Of a DNA stretch of 26,929 nucleotides, positions 23,258 to 26,929 are shown in pieces. The translations under genes were made by a program, and so were the position numbers. Under the pieces are notes generated by a model. It made no database searches. It was not told the DNA's origin and was given only the letters and a program-made list of their open reading frames with translations. This DNA comes from Desulfobacula sp. (GTDB taxonomy: Bacteria; Desulfobacterota; Desulfobacteria; Desulfobacterales; Desulfobacteraceae), in NCBI RefSeq assembly GCF_021107415.1, contig NZ_JAIOSW010000037.1, positions 1 through 26,929 of the forward strand. The letters run 5' to 3'. The first letter of the stretch is position 1. The number at the start of each line of letters is the position of its first letter.

Positions 23258-25285
23258 TTAAAAACTTAAGGTCATACCAATGAGAAAGCTTCTACCCGGC
23301 ATCGGGCCACTGCCTTCCTCATAATCTTCATCAAAAATATTTTTAAATTCAATAAAAAAATCCGTGGTCAATTTTTTTGTAAATGAAATTTGCTGGTTCA
23401 GTTTTAAATTGCAGACAATAAAATCATCTATCTGTACTTTATTATCTGAATCATCATATTCAATCTGTTCACCGGTATACACGGTCTGGAAAGAGGTGGA
23501 TAACCCGAAATCAAAGGCATATCTGACATCGAGAGTTGCCTTGTGCTCGGGCATGTATTCACAGTCCCTTGCAGCACTCGCAGCATCGTCCTTTTCTTCT
23601 GCACAAAGATAGGTATATCCAAGACCGAGATCCAGATTCCAGGGAGTCGTAATATTTACCCTGGTTTCAAACCCTTTTATTTCGGTTTCACCCTTATTTA
23701 CACATTGCTTGACTCCAGCAACCCTTTCCCGGATAATCCTGTCTTCCACATCATTTAAAAATGCTGCCATGGAAAGATTCAGGACATCACTGAATTTTTT
23801 GTATGCACCGATTTCATAAGCAATGGTCTTCTGGGGTTTCAGACTCTTGTTTCCACCGCCAAGGTTACTGTACAGCTCTTTCATCTGGGGGAATCTGGTT
23901 TTTTTACCAACCGATGCATACAGATTAAAATCATTTGTGACATCAAAAGCTATCCCTGCCTGGGGGTTCCAGACCTCGGTCTTGTCTCGGTCTATTCCGC
24001 CATAGGCTTTGACAGGGTCATGAACATCAAAGCTGACGCCTCCATTTACTGTCAATCTGTCAAAAAGACGAATCTCGTCTTCAATGCCATAGGAGTAAAT
24101 ATCAACTTCATATTCTTCTTTGGGCTGAATCCCTGCAACTGCTCTGCCTCTGATGACATCCCAGGTTGCGGCATCAAAATAATCCTGCTGGGTATGATTA
24201 TCCTTCATATAGCTCACGCCCATTTTTACCAGACTGAGGTTGCCAAAATCCAGATATGCCTGGACTTCACTGCCAAGGGTATAGTCATCATATGAACTTT
24301 CTTGAAAAAATTTTCTCGAAGTGGTGTGATCTGCATCCCAGCTCACATCTTTCAGAATATCGGTATGATCAACATAATAAACTCTTGCTTTCATGGTCAG
24401 GATATCGGTAAAATCATGTTCACCCACCAGGTTTACATGCCATTGATTCCATTCATCAAATTCCCAGTAACGGCTGTCTTCCGTGGGGCAGCCTTTTTCA
24501 TTATCATGGTAATCAAAGGACAAATAGAGTTTTGAATTATCATCAACCTCATATCCGATTTTTGCATTAAATGTATTTTTTGTAAAATAGCTTAAATCCC
24601 TGATACCGCCATCTTCATTAAAATCAGTCCCCAGACCGGTCCTGGGGTTATTGGGGTCAAAATCATCAGCAAGTTCAAATCCATCTGTTGTCCTGTGACT
24701 TCCGGTAATCCAATAATTAAATTGCCCTGAGGATGAACCATGGTTGAATACATAGTTCTGGGTATTGTTCTGCCCAAATGATGTACTAATACTGGTATAG
24801 GGCTTTTCCCCTCCCTTTTTGGTGATGATGTTAATCACACCGCCCATGGTATTCGGACCGTATAATACGGATGAGGCCCCTTTTATTACCTTGATCATGG
24901 CAATAGAATCAATGGAGATCTGATCCAGATCCAGAGAGCCCTCATAGGATTCATGGGCAGGAACCCCATCAATAAGCACTTTTACGTCGCTTTGATCAAA
25001 TCCTCTTAATTTCAGGCTTGCCTGTCCTTTCTTGCCGGTCCGGATATCCACACCAGGAATGAATTCAAGAGCCTGGGCCACTGTTTTGGCCCCCTGCATT
25101 TTAATATCCTCAATGGAGACCACATCAATTGTGGTCATTTTGTCGGTTTTTTCACCATCGCCAATTACCAGCACCTGACCCAGGTCAAAAACCTGGCTGG
25201 TCCGGCTCTCCTGGGCCAGCACCAGACTGACCGGTATCACCCATAAAAAGGTTAAATAAAATAACACGCGCTTTGTCATTCTCAT
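23258..25285 (-). CDS. TonB-dependent outer-membrane receptor
   Basis: About 675 residues with a signal peptide (MRMTKRVLFYLTFLW…LVLA), a TonB-box-like start (VFDLGQVLVIGD), the plug domain with QALEFIPGVDIRTGKKGQ, LKLRGFDQSDVKVLIDGVPAH and SSVLYGPNTMGGVINII, and a β-barrel ending in the required aromatic residue (…GMTLSF). It takes up a ligand such as a ferric chelate, heme, B12 or another metallophore, powered by TonB. The frame also opens at TTG 25309, but GAGGAG stands before ATG 25285 and ATG 25279. No cobalamin riboswitch element was seen upstream. It is the first gene of the second importer run. The barrel contains several cysteines, some possibly paired (…CAEEKDDAASAARDC…). Confidence 0.92.
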   Translation of the reverse strand: MRMTKRVLFYLTFLWVIPVSLVLAQESRTSQVFDLGQVLVIGDGEKTDKMTTIDVVSIEDIKMQGAKTVAQALEFIPGVDIRTGKKGQASLKLRGFDQSDVKVLIDGVPAHESYEGSLDLDQISIDSIAMIKVIKGASSVLYGPNTMGGVINIITKKGGEKPYTSISTSFGQNNTQNYVFNHGSSSGQFNYWITGSHRTTDGFELADDFDPNNPRTGLGTDFNEDGGIRDLSYFTKNTFNAKIGYEVDDNSKLYLSFDYHDNEKGCPTEDSRYWEFDEWNQWHVNLVGEHDFTDILTMKARVYYVDHTDILKDVSWDADHTTSRKFFQESSYDDYTLGSEVQAYLDFGNLSLVKMGVSYMKDNHTQQDYFDAATWDVIRGRAVAGIQPKEEYEVDIYSYGIEDEIRLFDRLTVNGGVSFDVHDPVKAYGGIDRDKTEVWNPQAGIAFDVTNDFNLYASVGKKTRFPQMKELYSNLGGGNKSLKPQKTIAYEIGAYKKFSDVLNLSMAAFLNDVEDRIIRERVAGVKQCVNKGETEIKGFETRVNITTPWNLDLGLGYTYLCAEEKDDAASAARDCEYMPEHKATLDVRYAFDFGLSTSFQTVYTGEQIEYDDSDNKVQIDDFIVCNLKLNQQISFTKKLTTDFFIEFKNIFDEDYEEGSGPMPGRSFLIGMTLSF

Positions 25286-25382
25286 AATCTCCTCTATAAT
25301 ATGAATCAACTATACATTCCTTATTTGCCCAACTTATTTTCCACATAACTGCCGAGCATCCCACTAGTAAACAAACAAAACC

Positions 25383-25421
25383 GATATAATCATATTGTAA
25401 CTAATTGTCAATAATTGTTAT
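25383..25421 (-). promoter_or_regulatory. Promoter with 10-bp-phased repeats ahead of the receptor operon
   Basis: Minus-strand TTGACA (plus 25406-25411) and TATATC (plus 25383-25388) are 17 bases apart. Over the same stretch the pentamer ATTGT occurs three times at exactly 10-base steps on the plus strand (starting near 25394, 25404 and 25414). One helical turn spacing suggests a regulator binding on one face of the DNA across the promoter. It does not fit the Fur consensus. Confidence 0.5.
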
Positions 25422-25580
25422 AAATAAATTTATATTTTAATTAAAAATTACCGATATTGACTAATAACAACCATAAATCTCAACAATTGTCCTGAAAAAG
25501 GATATCATTGATACCATGGAATTTTCCTTTCCTGCCATTGAGCCGACAACGGAGTTTTTAAAACCAACGAAAAAAATCAT

Positions 25581-25609
25581 TTGCAAAACAGGACTTTATC
25601 TGGTTTAAT
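25581..25609 (+). promoter_or_regulatory. Candidate promoter for the 2-oxoacid oxidoreductase operon
   Basis: TTGCAA (25581-25586) and TTTAAT (25604-25609) with 17-base spacing, about 48 bases before the TTG start at 25657. Both hexamers deviate from consensus, so this is tentative. The gap 25310-25656 therefore holds two divergent promoter regions and no gene. Confidence 0.35.
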
Positions 25610-25656
25610 TAAAGTTTTGAGTGAGTTATTAAAATTTATATTATAAGGAAAAATGT

Positions 25657-26340
25657 TTGACTATAGATATTAAAGGCATTGTCATTATTTGCGGGAATTA
25701 CGGCAGCGGAAAAACAGAAACAGCGGTAAATCTTGCAATAACAAGAAAAAAGGGCGGCATTGACGTAAAGATTGCCGATCTTGATCTTGTTAATCCCTAT
25801 TTCAGAACCCGTGAAGCAAGAGTTTTTCTTGAAGATATGGGAATTGAAGTTGTATTGCCGGACGAAAAATATATGCATGCAGATCTTCCCATTCCTACAC
25901 CCGCCGTTTCCGGGATCATTACGCAGCCGTCTGAACTGACCATTCTTGATGCCGGGGGAGATGATGCCGGGGTTACAGTGTTTGCAGCTCTTGCAGACTA
26001 TCTGTGCAAAAAAAAGATTCATATGCTGCAGGTTATTAATCTATTCAGACCATTTACTGGCGATGTTGGAGGCTGCATCAGAATAAAAGAGGAGATTGAA
26101 AGCTCTTCAAAAATAAAGATAACAGGACTTGTCGGAAATACCAATCTCATTGATGAGACAACACCGGAACATATTTATAAGGGATATAATCTATTAAAGG
26201 ATGTCTCGGATGAAACAGGACTTAAAATTGAATTTATAACGGCGGTATCACATTTAATACCACAACTTGAGATGGATCGTTTTACCTGCCCTGTATTGGA
26301 AATAAACAGGAAACTGAATCCACCCTGGAAACGTATTTGA
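25657..26340 (+). CDS. MinD/ParA-like P-loop ATPase of the 2-oxoacid oxidoreductase operon
   Basis: The 227-residue protein has a nucleotide-binding loop GNYGSGKTE at ~12-20, in a MinD/CbiA-like setting with IADLDLVNPYFRTREA near 42-57 (the switch region) and TILDAGGDDAGV near 95-106. No DNA-binding or membrane motif is seen. The start is TTG at 25657, 7 bases after AAGGA; no ATG fits the frame. It is followed by the ferredoxin gene after 19 bases. An accessory role in assembling or regulating the oxidoreductase is inferred from position only. Confidence 0.8.
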   Translation: MTIDIKGIVIICGNYGSGKTETAVNLAITRKKGGIDVKIADLDLVNPYFRTREARVFLEDMGIEVVLPDEKYMHADLPIPTPAVSGIITQPSELTILDAGGDDAGVTVFAALADYLCKKKIHMLQVINLFRPFTGDVGGCIRIKEEIESSSKIKITGLVGNTNLIDETTPEHIYKGYNLLKDVSDETGLKIEFITAVSHLIPQLEMDRFTCPVLEINRKLNPPWKRI

Positions 26341-26359
26341 AACATAAGGAGTATTATCA

Positions 26360-26584
26360 ATGGCGTATCAACATATTATTGATTCTGAGCGGTGCAAGGG
26401 ATGCGGACTTTGTGTCAATTTCTGCCCGAAAAATGTGCTTGAAATCACGGATCAGGTGAATGCAAAGGGACATTTTCCCGTATATCAGGCAAGACCCGAT
26501 GATTGTATTCATTGCACCATATGCTGTATCATGTGCCCTGATGTTGCCATCAGCATCATTGAAACCGAAAAAGTGACCCCCTGA
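26360..26584 (+). CDS. 2x[4Fe-4S] ferredoxin, delta subunit of 2-oxoacid:ferredoxin oxidoreductase
   Basis: The 74-residue protein has two complete cluster motifs: CKGCGLCVNFCP near 13-24 and CIHCTICCIMCP near 49-60, so it holds two [4Fe-4S] clusters. It matches the short delta subunit of VOR/KOR/POR enzymes, passing electrons from the thiamine-bound 2-oxoacid oxidation to free ferredoxin. AAGGAG lies 9 bases before ATG. The alpha-subunit gene follows, which supports the assignment. Confidence 0.9.
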   Translation: MAYQHIIDSERCKGCGLCVNFCPKNVLEITDQVNAKGHFPVYQARPDDCIHCTICCIMCPDVAISIIETEKVTP

Positions 26585-26622
26585 AAAAATGATTACTGAT
26601 TAATGAATTAAGGATAAAAATA

Positions 26623-26929
26623 ATGGCTAAAGTGTTAATGAAAGGAAATGAAGCGATTGGTGAAGCCGCAATCCGGGCTGGATGTAAAAATTATTTTGCA
26701 TATCCCATCACCCCCCAGTCTGAAGTTGCGGAATATCTCTCAAAAAGGATGCCGGAGGTTGACGGTGTATTTTTACAGGGCGAAAGCGAAGTGGCTGTCG
26801 GCTATATGATTTTTGGTGCAGCCGCTTGCGGTGAGAGGGTGATGACAACCTCTTCCAGTCCCGGTATTAGTTTGATGGGTGAGGCCATCTCCTATATTGC
26901 AGCGGCCCAGTGCCCTGCCGTATTTGTCA
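26623..26929 (+). CDS. vorB: 2-oxoacid:ferredoxin oxidoreductase alpha subunit (VorB/KorA type), 3' truncated by window
   Basis: The first 102 residues are visible: KVLMKGNEAIGEAAIRAGCKNYFAYPITPQSE and LQGESEVAVGYMIFGAAACGERVMTTSSSPGISLM. These are the pyrimidine-binding domain hallmarks of the alpha subunit of 2-ketoisovalerate or 2-oxoglutarate ferredoxin oxidoreductase. YPITPQSE and the following SE(V/S)A…TSSSPG positions are the diagnostic blocks. The enzyme oxidatively decarboxylates a 2-oxoacid to acyl-CoA. Which acid cannot be told from this part. AAGGA lies 9 bases before ATG 26623. Confidence 0.9.
   Translation, partial: MAKVLMKGNEAIGEAAIRAGCKNYFAYPITPQSEVAEYLSKRMPEVDGVFLQGESEVAVGYMIFGAAACGERVMTTSSSPGISLMGEAISYIAAAQCPAVFV

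Noticed and set aside
17088..25285. Methanobactin-type or other peptide metallophore operon
   Set aside because: No short precursor peptide gene, MbnB/DUF692 or MbnC-like protein is visible, so a ribosomal peptide origin has no support.
25310..25656. Cobalamin riboswitch upstream of the TonB-dependent receptor
   Set aside because: No B12-box-like sequence or its complement was found. The region is AT-rich with phased repeats and promoters only, so the receptor is not called BtuB.

Overview
The window reads as chromosomal DNA of an anaerobic, roughly 40% GC Gram-negative bacterium. The mix of TonB-dependent outer-membrane uptake, two radical SAM enzymes, a VorB/KorA-type 2-oxoacid:ferredoxin oxidoreductase and several degenerate Desulfobacteraceae-like genes suggests a sulfate-reducing Desulfobacterota (Desulfobacula/Desulfobacter-like). 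That placement is inference from gene content, not from a marker gene.

Layout. (1) 1-2363, plus strand: the C-terminal tail of an unidentified gene, then a radical SAM protein paired with an HMGL/isopropylmalate-synthase-like enzyme. (2) 11150-2360, minus strand: a compact ten-gene run encoding a secreted protein of about 23 Asp-rich calcium-binding-type repeats, ExbB, ExbD, TonB, a periplasmic binding protein, FecCD-type permease, ABC ATPase, a CcsA-like and a ResB-like membrane protein, and a DUF364 putative metal-chelation protein. (3) 11151-16434: a mosaic with an exported metallophosphoesterase, a CopG/PIN toxin-antitoxin pair, a SAM methyltransferase, an Fe-S-type flavoprotein and a Phd/PIN toxin-antitoxin pair. 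It is littered with relics: a TonB-receptor plug fragment, a binding-protein fragment, a duplicate methyltransferase tail and possibly a transposase tail. (4) 25285-16435, minus strand: an eight-gene run encoding a TonB-dependent receptor, binding protein, permease, ATPase, SAM methyltransferase, AmrS-like radical SAM enzyme, a 391-residue protein I cannot assign and an exported CMP/dCMP-type deaminase. (5) 25657-26929, plus strand: a MinD-like P-loop ATPase, a 2x[4Fe-4S] ferredoxin and the start of a VorB/KorA alpha subunit.

How it may work together. The two large minus-strand runs look complementary. The distal one (region 4) has the outer-membrane receptor but no energy-transducing proteins; the proximal one (region 2) has TonB-ExbB-ExbD but no receptor gene, and only a receptor fossil lies just outside its promoter. 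Both have their own FecBCD-type importer. I infer that they form one metal, metallophore or metallo-cofactor acquisition locus. In region 4 the importer is joined to methyltransferase, radical SAM, unknown and deaminase genes that could process or make the ligand; in region 2 it is joined to heme-handling-like membrane proteins and a metal chelation protein. The relics between them show that a related set of uptake genes decayed there. The ligand cannot be read from the sequence.
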